From positions 1-64,000 of the forward strand of contig CALKIZ010000024.1 in the NCBI GenBank assembly GCA_937995735.1: DNA of 64,000 nucleotides, written 5' to 3'. The notes below the pieces were generated by a model. It worked only from the letters and a program-made list of their open reading frames with translations. It was not told the DNA's origin and did not search any database. How positions within the stretch are numbered: the first letter of the stretch is position 1; each line of letters begins with the position of its first letter. Source of the DNA: an uncultured Neomegalonema sp. Its GTDB lineage: Bacteria; Pseudomonadota; Alphaproteobacteria; Rhodobacterales; Rhodobacteraceae. The position numbers and the translations under genes were made by a program. Below are positions 27,329 to 36,673 of this stretch, piece after piece.

Positions 27329-28216
27329 ATGGTAAAAGTCGCGCTTCTCGGTACAGGAATTATGGGCGCACCGATGGCGCGCAATTTGGCCAAAGCCGGT
27401 TTCGAAACGACGGTCTGGAATCGCTCCAATGAGCGGGCACAACCTTTGTCAGATGTCTGCTCAATCGCTATGACTGCTGCCGAAGCCGTCGCGGATGCAG
27501 ACGCCGTTTTCACAATGGTCGAAAATTCCGCAGCGGTAATTGATGTGATGTTCGGCTCGCATGGGGCTGTTGCGGCAAACCCGAGCGCGCTCTGGATTGA
27601 TACGTCTTCGGTTCAACCATCGGTCGCGCGGGATTGCGGGGCTAAAATCAATCGCTATCTCGATTCTCCTGTATCTGGTGGCGAGAAAGGCGCGATCGAA
27701 GCAACGCTCGCCATTATGACCGGGGGCACTGCTGAGGACTTCGCCGCCGCGACACCGTTCTTGAAAGCTCTCGGCAATCCGACGCATGTCGGGCCAAACG
27801 GCGCGGGCCAAGTTGCAAAGCTCGCCAATCAACAAATCGTTGCCATCACCATTGGCGCAGTCGCCGAAGGGCTGATGCTTGCTCAAGAAGGCGGCTGTGA
27901 TCCGGCGGCGGTTCGCTCGGCGCTTATGGGCGGTTTTGCCACATCGAAAATCCTCGACCTTCATGGCGAGCGGATGTTGAACCGAAACTGGAAGCCCGGC
28001 GGTCCTTTACGGATGCAGCTCAAAGATTTGAACAACGCCTTAGAAGTGGCTAACGAAGCCGGGCTTGATTTACCGCTGACAAAACAATCTCAACAAGCCT
28101 ACGCCAAACTCACCAACGAGTTAGACCTGCCGGAAAACGATCATTCCGCCTACATGCGTTATCTGGAAGCCCTCAATCCGGGTAAGCGCTTTGGCAGCGG
28201 TGAAGACTTAGAATAA
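27329..28216 (+). CDS. 3-hydroxyisobutyrate dehydrogenase-family oxidoreductase
   Basis: A 295-residue beta-hydroxyacid dehydrogenase. It has the N-terminal cofactor motif L-G-T-G-I-M-G-A-P-M-A, the substrate motif D-S-P-V-S-G-G near 110 and the catalytic lysine in G-A-G-Q-V-A-K-L-A-N-Q. The family includes 3-hydroxyisobutyrate dehydrogenase, tartronate semialdehyde reductase and L-serine dehydrogenases. Next to a hydroxypyruvate-reductase-like enzyme, tartronate semialdehyde is a reasonable guess, but the sequence does not settle it. ATG 27329 has CGAGGAAA upstream. Confidence 0.85.
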   Translation: MVKVALLGTGIMGAPMARNLAKAGFETTVWNRSNERAQPLSDVCSIAMTAAEAVADADAVFTMVENSAAVIDVMFGSHGAVAANPSALWIDTSSVQPSVARDCGAKINRYLDSPVSGGEKGAIEATLAIMTGGTAEDFAAATPFLKALGNPTHVGPNGAGQVAKLANQQIVAITIGAVAEGLMLAQEGGCDPAAVRSALMGGFATSKILDLHGERMLNRNWKPGGPLRMQLKDLNNALEVANEAGLDLPLTKQSQQAYAKLTNELDLPENDHSAYMRYLEALNPGKRFGSGEDLE

Positions 28217-28282
28217 AACGGACTAACAAATCACAACACTGGATAGACTTCCATTCCAAAGACCGGGCAAAGCGAGACAAAG

Positions 28283-29473
28283 ATGCGGTTCGATTTAATT
28301 GCAAATTTTAGTCCGGGTGAGACAATTCCGTGGACACGCGCTTTGGAGATGATCCGCGAGCAAACCGGAATTTGTGAACAAGCGGGCTTTACGACCTCAT
28401 GGTTTACCGAGCACCACTTCGCTCATAACGGCTATATGAACGCGCCGCCCAACCCTATTCAGATGTGTACACATGTCGCGTCAAAGTTTGACAAAATCCG
28501 CGTTGGCACGTGCCCCATCGTCCTCCCGGATTGGAATCCGTTGCGCGTCGCGGAAGATGTTGCAATGCTCGACAATATGAGTCTCGGACGTGTTGATTTT
28601 GGCGTCGCAAAAGGCATCAATGAACGCACGACGCTCCAATTTAACCGTGACGCAGACCGACGCGACAATGCAAAGGTGATGCGGCTCTACCTCGAATCCC
28701 TCGATATTATCTTGAAGGCATGGACGAACGAGGCATTCACCCATGAGGGAGAATTTTACCAATTCCCCGTGCCGGGTTGGAAAGAAACAAATCGGTTTTT
28801 CCAACCACTCGACCCCAAATATCACGCGGAAGACGGCGAATACACGGCAATGTATGTTCACCCCCGACCGTATCAAGCACCGCATCCTCCGGTTTGGTTG
28901 ATGTCAAATGCGCCACCTACTTTTCAGGTTGCCGGTGAAAAAGGACAGGGCGTCATTTCGATGGCCGCCGCACCGGGGCGCACACAGGCCTGTTGGGAGC
29001 CATATCGTGAGGCACTTTCAAAACGTGAAAATCGCGACGTTCAACTCGGTGAAGGTGTCGGAGTCTGCACGCCATTTTATGTCGGTAAGACTCAGGAAGA
29101 AGCGGAAAACCTAATCCGCCCTTGCATCAATGCGTATTATGAATTTTTAGGCGGTTCGCGCCCTGCCGGTGAATGGACCAAGCACGGCTATCTCGACATT
29201 GGCGAAGATATGACAAGCGAGGAGGAAGACGGCGACTGGTTTGATTTTCTCAACAAGCGCGGCATCATCGTTGTCGGATCGAAAGAATTTGTCATAGAGC
29301 GCTTTGCACAAAACCAAGAGACTCTCAATCTCGATCACCTCGTCCTCATGCAACAATATACCGGCGTAGCATACGAGAAAATCCGCGCGAGTTGGGATCG
29401 TTTATGCGAGCATGTGGTTCCGCATTTCGGCACTCAATCCATTGCTCAGAAACGGGAACTAAAAGATGCTTGA
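28283..29473 (+). CDS. Luciferase-like (LLM class) flavin-dependent monooxygenase
   Basis: A 396-residue TIM-barrel protein of the bacterial luciferase family, using reduced flavin and oxygen. Visible signatures are T-S-W-F-T-E-H-H-F near the start, R-V-G-T-C-P-I-V-L-P, L-S-L/M-G-R-V-D-F-G-V-A-K-G and P-P-V-W-L-M-S-N-A-P. The substrate is unknown. The GST gene overlaps its stop by 8 bases, and an alpha/beta hydrolase follows, so the three may process one xenobiotic or secondary metabolite. Confidence 0.85.
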   Translation: MRFDLIANFSPGETIPWTRALEMIREQTGICEQAGFTTSWFTEHHFAHNGYMNAPPNPIQMCTHVASKFDKIRVGTCPIVLPDWNPLRVAEDVAMLDNMSLGRVDFGVAKGINERTTLQFNRDADRRDNAKVMRLYLESLDIILKAWTNEAFTHEGEFYQFPVPGWKETNRFFQPLDPKYHAEDGEYTAMYVHPRPYQAPHPPVWLMSNAPPTFQVAGEKGQGVISMAAAPGRTQACWEPYREALSKRENRDVQLGEGVGVCTPFYVGKTQEEAENLIRPCINAYYEFLGGSRPAGEWTKHGYLDIGEDMTSEEEDGDWFDFLNKRGIIVVGSKEFVIERFAQNQETLNLDHLVLMQQYTGVAYEKIRASWDRLCEHVVPHFGTQSIAQKRELKDA

Positions 29474-30140
29474 GGTTTGGGGGCGGCCCTATTCATCGAA
29501 TGTAATTCCTGTGATTTGGGCCGTAGCCGAAACGGGTATCGACTGGCAATTAAAGCTGGCTGGTGGCAGTTTTGGAAAACTTGATACGCCAGAGTATGTG
29601 GCGATGAATCCCAACCGCATGATTCCGATGATCCGCGATGGAGACTTCGCATTATGGGAGTCAAATGCGATTATTCGGTATATCGCTAATGTTTATGGCA
29701 AAGAGCACCTTAGCCCTTTAAATGAAAAGATGCGGGCTGAGGCAGATCAGTGGATGGAATGGTGTCAGACACGCGCATTCCCTCCGGTTATTCAAGCCTT
29801 CTTTGCGACGGTACGCACGAAACCGGACAAGCGGGACACCAGTCTGATTTCAAAACATGCAGATGAGGCCGCAGATATTCTAACAATTCTCAACGACCAT
29901 CTTTCTCAGCGTGCCTTCGTTACAGGCGACACTTTCACAATGGGCGATATACCTCTTGGCTGCGTCGCGTATCGTTATTTCAATATCGAAATAGAGCGCC
30001 CTTCCTTTCCTCATTTAGAGGCATGGTATGCACGATTGTCAGAACGGCCCGCCTACAAAAAACACGTCATGCGCTTTTTTGGAAAAACACCGGAAGATTG
30101 GGCTGCTTTAGAAAAATCAAGCGCAACCGAAGGTACATAA
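29466..30140 (+). CDS. Glutathione S-transferase
   Basis: A 224-residue cytosolic GST. The N-terminal thioredoxin-fold half has the G-R-P-Y-S-S-N-V start and N-P-N-R-M-I-P-M-I...L-W-E-S-N-A-I-I-R-Y-I, which binds glutathione. The helical C-terminal half contains A-D-Q-W-M-E-W. It is clearly paralogous to the GST at 48952-49593. The start overlaps the luciferase-like gene by 8 bases, so it is probably coupled. Confidence 0.9.
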   Translation: MLEVWGRPYSSNVIPVIWAVAETGIDWQLKLAGGSFGKLDTPEYVAMNPNRMIPMIRDGDFALWESNAIIRYIANVYGKEHLSPLNEKMRAEADQWMEWCQTRAFPPVIQAFFATVRTKPDKRDTSLISKHADEAADILTILNDHLSQRAFVTGDTFTMGDIPLGCVAYRYFNIEIERPSFPHLEAWYARLSERPAYKKHVMRFFGKTPEDWAALEKSSATEGT

Positions 30141-30195
30141 CACCGTTCCATGTTTTTGATCGCAACGCACGGCCTTCACGAAGAAAGAAGTTACG

Positions 30196-31077
30196 ATGTC
30201 TGACTTTCTAACCTTTCATGAAAAATTCACACCGGAAGAATTTGAGGCGCAGTATAATCTACGCGAAGGACGACCCGATTACGAAATTACAGTCATTCCC
30301 GATTGGACGACCCGCAGCGAAACGGCAAAAGCCGAAATGAACTGCACGCTCGATATTCGATATGGCGAGGGTGAAAAACAAAAACTCGATGTCTATTCCT
30401 GCGGTGATGCGCGCGCGCCAACCTTGCTTTATATCCATGGCGGATATTGGCAGCGCGGTGATAAATCAATTTATGGCTTCCTCGCAAAACCCTTTGTCGA
30501 CGGTGGAGTGAATGTCGTCGTGGTCGGTTACGATCTTTGTCCGGCTGTCACGATCACGCAAATAACGAAAGAAATCCGCGAAGCCGTAATCTACATTTGG
30601 TTTAACTCTGAACAGCTTGGCATCAACCGTGACAAAATCGTCGTCATGGGTCATTCGGCGGGTGGGCACTTGACCGAGATGATGATGGGAACCGATTGGC
30701 CTGCGCGCGACGCGGCCCTACCCCGTGATCTGGTTAAAGCAGGCATTCCTATTTCGCCCTTAAGCCTGCTGGAGCCGGTGCGCTTGACCCAAGGATTAAA
30801 CGCAGGCATCCGACTGGACGCGGAAGAAGCCGAAGCACAAAGCCCAATGCTCAACCACCCTCCTCTGACGGATGCCCCGCAGATGGTCGTTGTCGGCGGT
30901 GCGGAAACCGATGAGTTTCACCGGCAAGCACAAATGTATGTGGATGCTTTCGCGACGGAGGCCCGGAAAATCGATTTATACATCGTGCCCGAGGTGGATC
31001 ATTTCGATGAACTCAATGTGCTTTCTAATCCCTCAAGCGAGTTTTTTAAGCGGGTGATGAAAGTGATCACAGGCTAA
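30196..31077 (+). CDS. Alpha/beta hydrolase, kynurenine formamidase-like
   Basis: A 293-residue hydrolase. The oxyanion motif H81-G-G-Y-W and the nucleophile Ser154 in M-G-H-S-A-G-G-H are those of the esterase/formamidase branch that includes arylformamidase (KynB-like). The likely acid is in G-G-A-E-T-D-E-F-H near 237, and the His in V-D-H-F-D-E-L near 275. No other tryptophan-catabolism gene is near, so the substrate stays open. It lies 55 bases after the GST gene on the same strand. Confidence 0.8.
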   Translation: MSDFLTFHEKFTPEEFEAQYNLREGRPDYEITVIPDWTTRSETAKAEMNCTLDIRYGEGEKQKLDVYSCGDARAPTLLYIHGGYWQRGDKSIYGFLAKPFVDGGVNVVVVGYDLCPAVTITQITKEIREAVIYIWFNSEQLGINRDKIVVMGHSAGGHLTEMMMGTDWPARDAALPRDLVKAGIPISPLSLLEPVRLTQGLNAGIRLDAEEAEAQSPMLNHPPLTDAPQMVVVGGAETDEFHRQAQMYVDAFATEARKIDLYIVPEVDHFDELNVLSNPSSEFFKRVMKVITG

Positions 31078-31101
31078 AACCCGCTCCGAATAATCACCCA
31101 A

Positions 31102-32100
31102 TCACGACTCCGCATACATGCGCTTTTTACGTTCGCGGGTTTCCTGCGTTCCCTCATCACTACCGTCGTGGAACGTACCGAACCACCGGTCCCACGGCAT
31201 CTCCTGATTGCCATAGTTGCACTCATAATATCGATGATGGAGTTGGTGATAAAATGTACCAAGCGCCAAGCGCCGCTTGTCTTTGATCAGCAAGTCTTCA
31301 TACCCCGTATGCGTCATCGCGGCCCCCGGCCCAAGATAGATAACATGAAAGAACACATGAATTGGGTGACTTGCGACAATGCAGTGAATCAACAGCGATG
31401 AGATATAGAGGAAATGCTCGACCGGATGCATCGACAACCCGGACCATGGGCCGACATTCACATTCCGGTGGTGCAATGAATGAACGTGCTTGTAGAGAAA
31501 AGGCACATGTAACAAACGATGCACCCAATAGAAATGAAAAGCGGACCAGATTGGCAGTAGAACCAATCCGCCAATAAATAAGATCGGATTTGAGGCAAGT
31601 GTGATGGTTGGCGCATACCCGTTCGCCATAATCCACATCACCGCGACCTGAAACAGGGTCAGTTGCATGACGCCGCTACTAAGCGACCAGAACATATTAT
31701 CGCGGACTTGATCCGAAAAGTTCCACAGCCGGTTTCCTTTGGCCGGATCACGACGATCAAACTTCAACGCCTTTCCTTGACCGCAATGCATATAGAAATA
31801 CCAGTGCAAGCCTCCGGCAACCGCGATCATCAGCCCGAGATTGACCAACCAAACCTGAAAAATCCACCCGACAGCAAAAGCCTTGGCATCTTCAAGCGAT
31901 GGATAAAACAGCCACCAGCACAGGACGGCCAGCAACACCATCATGACCCGTTCGCTCAACATCAACCAATTCCGAAGGAACCATTTCCCAAGAAACTTGG
32001 CATCAAGCGGCGCACGAAACACCGATGAATCCGCAAGCGGTAAATCAGGATGATAATTCCATTCCCGACTCATTGGTTCGGATTTGATCTCGTCAGACAT
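31102..32100 (-). CDS. Sterol desaturase / fatty acid hydroxylase family protein
   Basis: A 332-residue di-iron membrane enzyme with about four to five hydrophobic segments. The histidine boxes H-R-L-L-H, H-S-L-H-H-R-N, H-P-V-E-H and H-Q-L-H-H-R-Y-Y-E are all present, so the di-iron site looks complete. Bacterial members hydroxylate or desaturate fatty acids, carotenoids or hopanoid/sterol-like lipids; the substrate cannot be told here. It stands alone, convergent with the hydrolase on its left and divergent from the M24 gene. Confidence 0.85.
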   Translation of the reverse strand: MSDEIKSEPMSREWNYHPDLPLADSSVFRAPLDAKFLGKWFLRNWLMLSERVMMVLLAVLCWWLFYPSLEDAKAFAVGWIFQVWLVNLGLMIAVAGGLHWYFYMHCGQGKALKFDRRDPAKGNRLWNFSDQVRDNMFWSLSSGVMQLTLFQVAVMWIMANGYAPTITLASNPILFIGGLVLLPIWSAFHFYWVHRLLHVPFLYKHVHSLHHRNVNVGPWSGLSMHPVEHFLYISSLLIHCIVASHPIHVFFHVIYLGPGAAMTHTGYEDLLIKDKRRLALGTFYHQLHHRYYECNYGNQEMPWDRWFGTFHDGSDEGTQETRERKKRMYAES

Positions 32101-32239
32101 AACGCATTCTCACTCTTGATCGTCAGAGCGTCACCCTCTTCCGCTCAACCGTCTTGCCCCTGAACGACACATCCATAGTCGCATTCAGACGTGTTCGCGC
32201 ATCATTTCGATGCTCCGTTTCCCAATGAGGAGGCGCTGG

Positions 32240-33385
32240 ATGACCATGACAAACCTTGACAGATTAAGGGCGCGGCTAACCGAAGAAAACATCGATGTTG
32301 CGCTGATTACCGATGACGATAACGTCTATTGGCTGACGGGCTATTACGACTATCTGCACATGGAATTCGGGCGTCCAACAATCCTCGTCGTGCCTCGGGA
32401 TGGCGACAGCCTTCTTATTACGCCCACCATCGATCTCGTCATGGCACAAGACGCGGCAAAGGTAGACCGCATCGCGGCGTGGAATGATGGCGCGGGCGAC
32501 GAATGGCGCGCTGAACTGCCCTCAGCACTGCTCGGCGGGGGTCGGATAGGCATCGAACCCGATGCCATACCGCCTCTCGTTCGGCGCTACATTGATGACC
32601 TCATCGACGAAAGCCGGATAACGGATGTATCCTCTATCCTCGCCGATATGCGCATGATTAAATCGCCACAAGAACTCCAACTCGCCCGCCATGCCGGAGA
32701 AGTCGCCACAACGATGATGGCAGCAGGGCGAGAAACCATCGCCGATGGTGTTCCCGAATATGAAGTCGCCCTCGCAACATCGGCAGCAGGCACACGCAAA
32801 GCCGCTGATTTACTCGCCGCTCATTACGATGATGCCACAATGTCCCCGAATACGCATTTCTTGCAGATCATGGCATCAGGAGAAGAGATCACCCGCACCC
32901 ATCACCGTGCCAGCACCCGAATAATGCGCGGGGGAGAACCAGTCTTTCTATGTTTTTGCGGCATGACAAATTTCCACCGCTTCAAGCTCGGTTTCGACCG
33001 CACATTCTGGATCGATGAGATCGTCGACCCAAAGCAAACAGCGGTCTATGAAGTCGCGCTCGCAAGCCAACAGGCCGCACTTGATGCACTCCGCCCCGGC
33101 GTCACCGCCGAGAGTGTCCACGCCGCCTATGCCGAAGTCATTCAAGCCGCAGGATATGACTATCCGTTCAGATGTGGGCGGGCAACGGGCTTTAGCTTTC
33201 TTGAAAAACCACAGCTCGTGACGGGCGATACAACAATACTACAGCCCGGCATGGTTCTCGCCGTCGATGGCTCCGTCGCAGTCACAGATTTCCGCGCGCA
33301 GATTGGCGACAGTTTTATCCTAACCGAAGACGGCTATGAGCAAATAACCCATCACCCAAAGGCTCTAAGCGATATCATCATCTGA
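32240..33385 (+). CDS. M24/creatinase-fold hydrolase with degenerate metal site
   Basis: A 381-residue protein of the pita-bread fold: creatinase N-terminal domain (about 1-130) and M24 domain (about 145-375). ATG 32240 is 6 bases after a perfect AGGAGG. Metal-dependent M24 peptidases keep two Asp, one His and two Glu. Here the first Asp region reads C-F-C-G, the region before R-T-F reads L-G-F-D-R-T-F, the His loop reads G-R-A-T-G-F, and the late Glu positions look like Asp and Gln. A T-H-H-R-A-S stretch near 221 resembles the region holding creatinase's catalytic His. It is more likely a creatinase- or ectoine-hydrolase-like C-N hydrolase than an aminopeptidase. Confidence 0.75.
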   Translation: MTMTNLDRLRARLTEENIDVALITDDDNVYWLTGYYDYLHMEFGRPTILVVPRDGDSLLITPTIDLVMAQDAAKVDRIAAWNDGAGDEWRAELPSALLGGGRIGIEPDAIPPLVRRYIDDLIDESRITDVSSILADMRMIKSPQELQLARHAGEVATTMMAAGRETIADGVPEYEVALATSAAGTRKAADLLAAHYDDATMSPNTHFLQIMASGEEITRTHHRASTRIMRGGEPVFLCFCGMTNFHRFKLGFDRTFWIDEIVDPKQTAVYEVALASQQAALDALRPGVTAESVHAAYAEVIQAAGYDYPFRCGRATGFSFLEKPQLVTGDTTILQPGMVLAVDGSVAVTDFRAQIGDSFILTEDGYEQITHHPKALSDIII

Positions 33386-33413
33386 CACCCGCCCTGCCAA
33401 ATGGAATTTTAGA

Positions 33414-34211
33414 TCAAACCAAAACCGGAAACTCATCCGCCACCAGTCGATCCCCGTCGTTCAACGTCACTTGCGTGAACGGAGGTGAGGTCACGATCCC
33501 ATCACGGCGGCGAAACTTCGCGCCATCCCCAAGCAATCTCAACGAAAACGCACGGCGCTGGCGGGTTTGGCTGGTATTGGCCGGCGCGCCGTGGATCGTG
33601 CGGTAATCAAAAGCAACCGCATCACCGGGACTCAAAGCCCATCCTACAATATCGTAAGTCTCGCGATTGTTGTTGATGTCAGGAATTTCTTCCAAGCCAT
33701 CATGTGCATTCAATGGCTCGCTATTGAACCTTTGCGGGCGGTAAAATTTATCCCATTTGTGAGAACCAGAAACAAACTCCAGCGTTGTCTCGCGTGGCAC
33801 TTCATCCAATGGAATCCATATGCTGAGAGTCTGTGCACAATCCACGCAGTAATATGGAGCATCTTGATGCCACGGCGTCGGCACACCTGCAGCAGCTTCT
33901 TTTACCAACACATGCTCGTGGAATAGCTGAACCGATGTGCTGTCCATAAGTTCTGAACCGATGGCCGCCGCGTTCGAGTTGAAAATGAACGACTTGTAGT
34001 CAGGAAACCGCGCCCAATTACAATAATCAACGAAGAAGCGCCCTCCCCCATTCTCGCCCTTATAAATACGGGCGTTAGGGGCTGGGTCTTCCATATTGGC
34101 GTCGATACCGGTGCGGAGTGCCTCAACCCAATCGTCAAACACGCCGCGCAGCACGACCACGCCGTTCTCGCGAAATTCCTCAACGATTTCATCACTGAGA
34201 TGGCGCGCCAT
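33414..34211 (-). CDS. Phytanoyl-CoA dioxygenase (PhyH) family protein
   Basis: A 265-residue Fe(II)/2-oxoglutarate oxygenase. The iron ligands appear as His115 and Asp117 in P-W-H-Q-D-A-P-Y-Y and a distal His in T-I-H-G-A-P-A-N near 210. An R-R-A-F-S-L-R near 228 probably holds the 2-oxoglutarate-binding Arg. The family hydroxylates small molecules from phytanoyl-CoA to ectoine; the substrate is unknown. GGAGGAT precedes ATG 34211. It follows the cupin gene by 93 bases on the same strand and may extend that transcript. Confidence 0.8.
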   Translation of the reverse strand: MARHLSDEIVEEFRENGVVVLRGVFDDWVEALRTGIDANMEDPAPNARIYKGENGGGRFFVDYCNWARFPDYKSFIFNSNAAAIGSELMDSTSVQLFHEHVLVKEAAAGVPTPWHQDAPYYCVDCAQTLSIWIPLDEVPRETTLEFVSGSHKWDKFYRPQRFNSEPLNAHDGLEEIPDINNNRETYDIVGWALSPGDAVAFDYRTIHGAPANTSQTRQRRAFSLRLLGDGAKFRRRDGIVTSPPFTQVTLNDGDRLVADEFPVLV

Positions 34212-34304
34212 AATATCCTCCGGTCAACAATAGCCTTTCGACCAGATTACGCCGGTAGATCAATAAAGCAACGCAATGATTGAGTGCCAAAACCCAGCAA
34301 TTCC

Positions 34305-34676
34305 TCAATATCCGCCGATTTTATGAGCATAAAATACCTTTGTAACGTCTTCAATCACATCCCACGTAACGCGCTTTCCATCCCGGCTAAAGAAGCTGTC
34401 ACCGGGGTTCAATTCGGTCACAACCCCGGTCTCATGATCAATCACACGGCAATGGCCGGACAAGATCGTCATCAACTCATCACCTTGCTCGGTACATTCA
34501 ACTGCACCAGCGGTACACCGCCATATTCCATAGCGCGTATCATGCCCAGCACCACCAAGATCAACCCGCCCGGAAGCGCGAGGATCACCGCGCGTTACCC
34601 GATAATCGCTCACCGGATTATCAAACGGCCAATCTTCCAGCGGGCCAACATCATCACCGGGTTGGTATTTCTTCAT
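34305..34676 (-). CDS. Cupin protein (DUF861/EutQ-like)
   Basis: A 123-residue single cupin domain: G-I-W-R-C-T-A-G, T-I-L-S-G-H-C-R-V, L-N-P-G-D-S-F-F and R-V-T-W-D-V-I-E-D-V-T-K-V-F-Y, the pattern of DUF861 cupins. Most metal-binding His residues of classical cupins are not obvious, so the activity is uncertain. The start overlaps the M20 hydrolase stop by 4 bases (ATGA), so it is translated with it. Confidence 0.75.
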   Translation of the reverse strand: MKKYQPGDDVGPLEDWPFDNPVSDYRVTRGDPRASGRVDLGGAGHDTRYGIWRCTAGAVECTEQGDELMTILSGHCRVIDHETGVVTELNPGDSFFSRDGKRVTWDVIEDVTKVFYAHKIGGY

Positions 34677-35836
34677 ACCTCGCCTCCACCATTTTTAACC
34701 GGCAAACGATCACGAACCAGATCAGCCCAAAACTGAGCGCCAATTGGTAACAGCGCATCATTAAAATCATAATCCGCAGCATGAAGAGGCCGCGAATGCG
34801 TCCCCTCTTCTCCATTACCGAGCAACAAAAAACACCCTGGAACGGCGGCGCAAAAATGAGCGAAATCTTCTGAAAAACTCATTGGAGGTCTATCGCCGAT
34901 GGTTTCCAAACCGGCGTTCTCTCCAACACGAACCACAGCTTCAGTCGGGAAAGGCGCATTGATTGTCTCGATGAACTCAGTTTCAAAAGTGACACCAACC
35001 TCAACATCATGCGTAGCGCCGACGCCTTTCGCAATCTGGCGCATAAAGCGCTCAACCGCCTCACGATCCTCAGGCAGACGAGCACGAACATCGCCTTTCA
35101 AAATGGTTTCACCCGGCAGGACATTGCGCTGACCGTCGGTCAAAAACTCAGTCACCGACACAACAACACCTGCGCTCGGGGCAAGTTTTCGCGACACAAT
35201 AGTCTGCAAAGCCAAGACCAATTCTGCACCAACGGTAATCGTTTCGGCTCCGACATGCGGCATCGAAGCATGTCCGCCGCGCCCAGTTATGGTGATTTCA
35301 AACAAGCTTTCGCTCGTACAAATTTGGCCATTGCGGGTTGAGATCTGACCAAGGGGTGCGCCGGGTAAGTTATGGATTGCATAAACTTCCTCGACTGGAA
35401 ATTTCTCTAACACACCCTCATTGATCATGGCCTGCGCGCCCAACCCATGTTCCTCATTGGGTTGAAAGATAAAAACGACAGTCCCATCAAACTCGCGATT
35501 TTGCGCCAGTTTCTCCGCCGCCCCAAGCAACATTGTCGTATGCCCATCATGACCACAGGCGTGCATAACACCCGGTGTCTTTGAGACATAATCATGAGTG
35601 CTTGTCTCGGTAATCGGCAAAGCATCCATATCCGCGCGCAATCCAATAGCGCGGTTGCCTGTGCCCGCCCGCAAAATTCCGACGACACCAGCACCCTGAT
35701 AAACCTCTAATCCGAGATCACTCAGAAAAGCTGCGACTTTCGCTTTGGTACGTTCTTCCTGAAAGCCCAACTCGGGGTGTTGGTGAAAATCACGTCGCAT
35801 CTGGACCAAATGTTCATGATTATCCGTAAGGCTCAT
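34673..35836 (-). CDS. M20-family amidohydrolase (hippurate hydrolase-like)
   Basis: A 387-residue zinc amidohydrolase of the M20D group (hippurate, N-acyl-amino acid and IAA-conjugate hydrolases). Metal-binding motifs are visible: M-H-A-C-G-H-D-G-H-T at 91-100 (Cys94, His96) and F-Q-P-N-E-E-H-G-L-G near 130, with a late H-S-R-P-L-H. It begins 60 bases after thiX of the thiamine operon. In Bacillus, YlmB (also M20) removes the formyl group from the pyrimidine imported by ThiXYZ before TenA acts, so this enzyme may fill that step; that is an inference from position. Confidence 0.85.
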   Translation of the reverse strand: MSLTDNHEHLVQMRRDFHQHPELGFQEERTKAKVAAFLSDLGLEVYQGAGVVGILRAGTGNRAIGLRADMDALPITETSTHDYVSKTPGVMHACGHDGHTTMLLGAAEKLAQNREFDGTVVFIFQPNEEHGLGAQAMINEGVLEKFPVEEVYAIHNLPGAPLGQISTRNGQICTSESLFEITITGRGGHASMPHVGAETITVGAELVLALQTIVSRKLAPSAGVVVSVTEFLTDGQRNVLPGETILKGDVRARLPEDREAVERFMRQIAKGVGATHDVEVGVTFETEFIETINAPFPTEAVVRVGENAGLETIGDRPPMSFSEDFAHFCAAVPGCFLLLGNGEEGTHSRPLHAADYDFNDALLPIGAQFWADLVRDRLPVKNGGGEV

Positions 35837-35896
35837 GATTTTCTCCGATTATTCTCAAGTATGACACATGCGATAACCGCCAGAACTTGCCACACT

Positions 35897-36673
35897 TCAT
35901 ACCATTCGTGGCGTCTCGTCCACTCTTGCAAGGTCGGATGACCACCGGGACAAAACACGACGGCAAAACAGATTGACAAGAGCGCGCAGCGCGACGGTAA
36001 TCACCGCCAAGACAACAAGCGCAGCAAACATCAGGTCAATCTTAGCGCGGCCATTGGCGAGCAACATCAAATACCCCAAGCCTTGCGATGCCCCAACCCA
36101 CTCGCCAATAATTGCCCCAATAGGCGCGTAAACTGCGGCAAGCCGTAAGCCGGTTGCAAGCGAAGGAATTGCCGCAGGAATACGAACCCTCGTCATAATC
36201 CGCGTCTTACTTGCGCCCATAGACTGCGCGAGATCAAGATACCCCCGAGGCGTCGACGTCAGCCCATCATAAAATGCCGACGCGATTGGAAAATATACGA
36301 TCAGAACGGTCATCAAAATCTTGGGCGCTAATCCGTACCCCATCCACAACGTCAAGACAGGGGCCAGCGCAAAGACGGGGATCGCCTGAGAGAACACCAA
36401 GACCGGCAGCAAGAACGTTCGCGCCGTTTTAGAGGTTGCGAGATTTACCGCTGTGGCGATCCCCAGTATTGTGCCTAGCAACAACCCAATCACGATCTCA
36501 GAAACCGTCACCAAAGCATGTTCGCCGATCAAATCAAGGTTATCGAACAAGGTCGATGCGACACGCACAGGTCCGGGCAAGATGAAATGCGGCGTCCCCG
36601 CAATCCAAACGATAGCCTGCCATATCGCGATAATGACAGCCGTTACGATCATCGCGGCGCGCATGCGGTTCAT
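35897..36673 (-). CDS. thiX: ABC transporter permease (ThiX-like)
   Basis: A 258-residue permease of the nitrate/sulfonate/taurine/HMP type with about six helices and the coupling loop E-W-V-G-A-S-Q-G-L-G-Y near 190. The start at 36673 gives an ATGA overlap with the ATPase gene. An in-frame ATG 13 codons upstream would overlap by 43 bases. Its place after thiY, tenA and thiZ behind a TPP riboswitch marks it as the membrane part of a pyrimidine-precursor importer. Confidence 0.85.
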   Translation of the reverse strand: MNRMRAAMIVTAVIIAIWQAIVWIAGTPHFILPGPVRVASTLFDNLDLIGEHALVTVSEIVIGLLLGTILGIATAVNLATSKTARTFLLPVLVFSQAIPVFALAPVLTLWMGYGLAPKILMTVLIVYFPIASAFYDGLTSTPRGYLDLAQSMGASKTRIMTRVRIPAAIPSLATGLRLAAVYAPIGAIIGEWVGASQGLGYLMLLANGRAKIDLMFAALVVLAVITVALRALVNLFCRRVLSRWSSDLARVDETPRMV

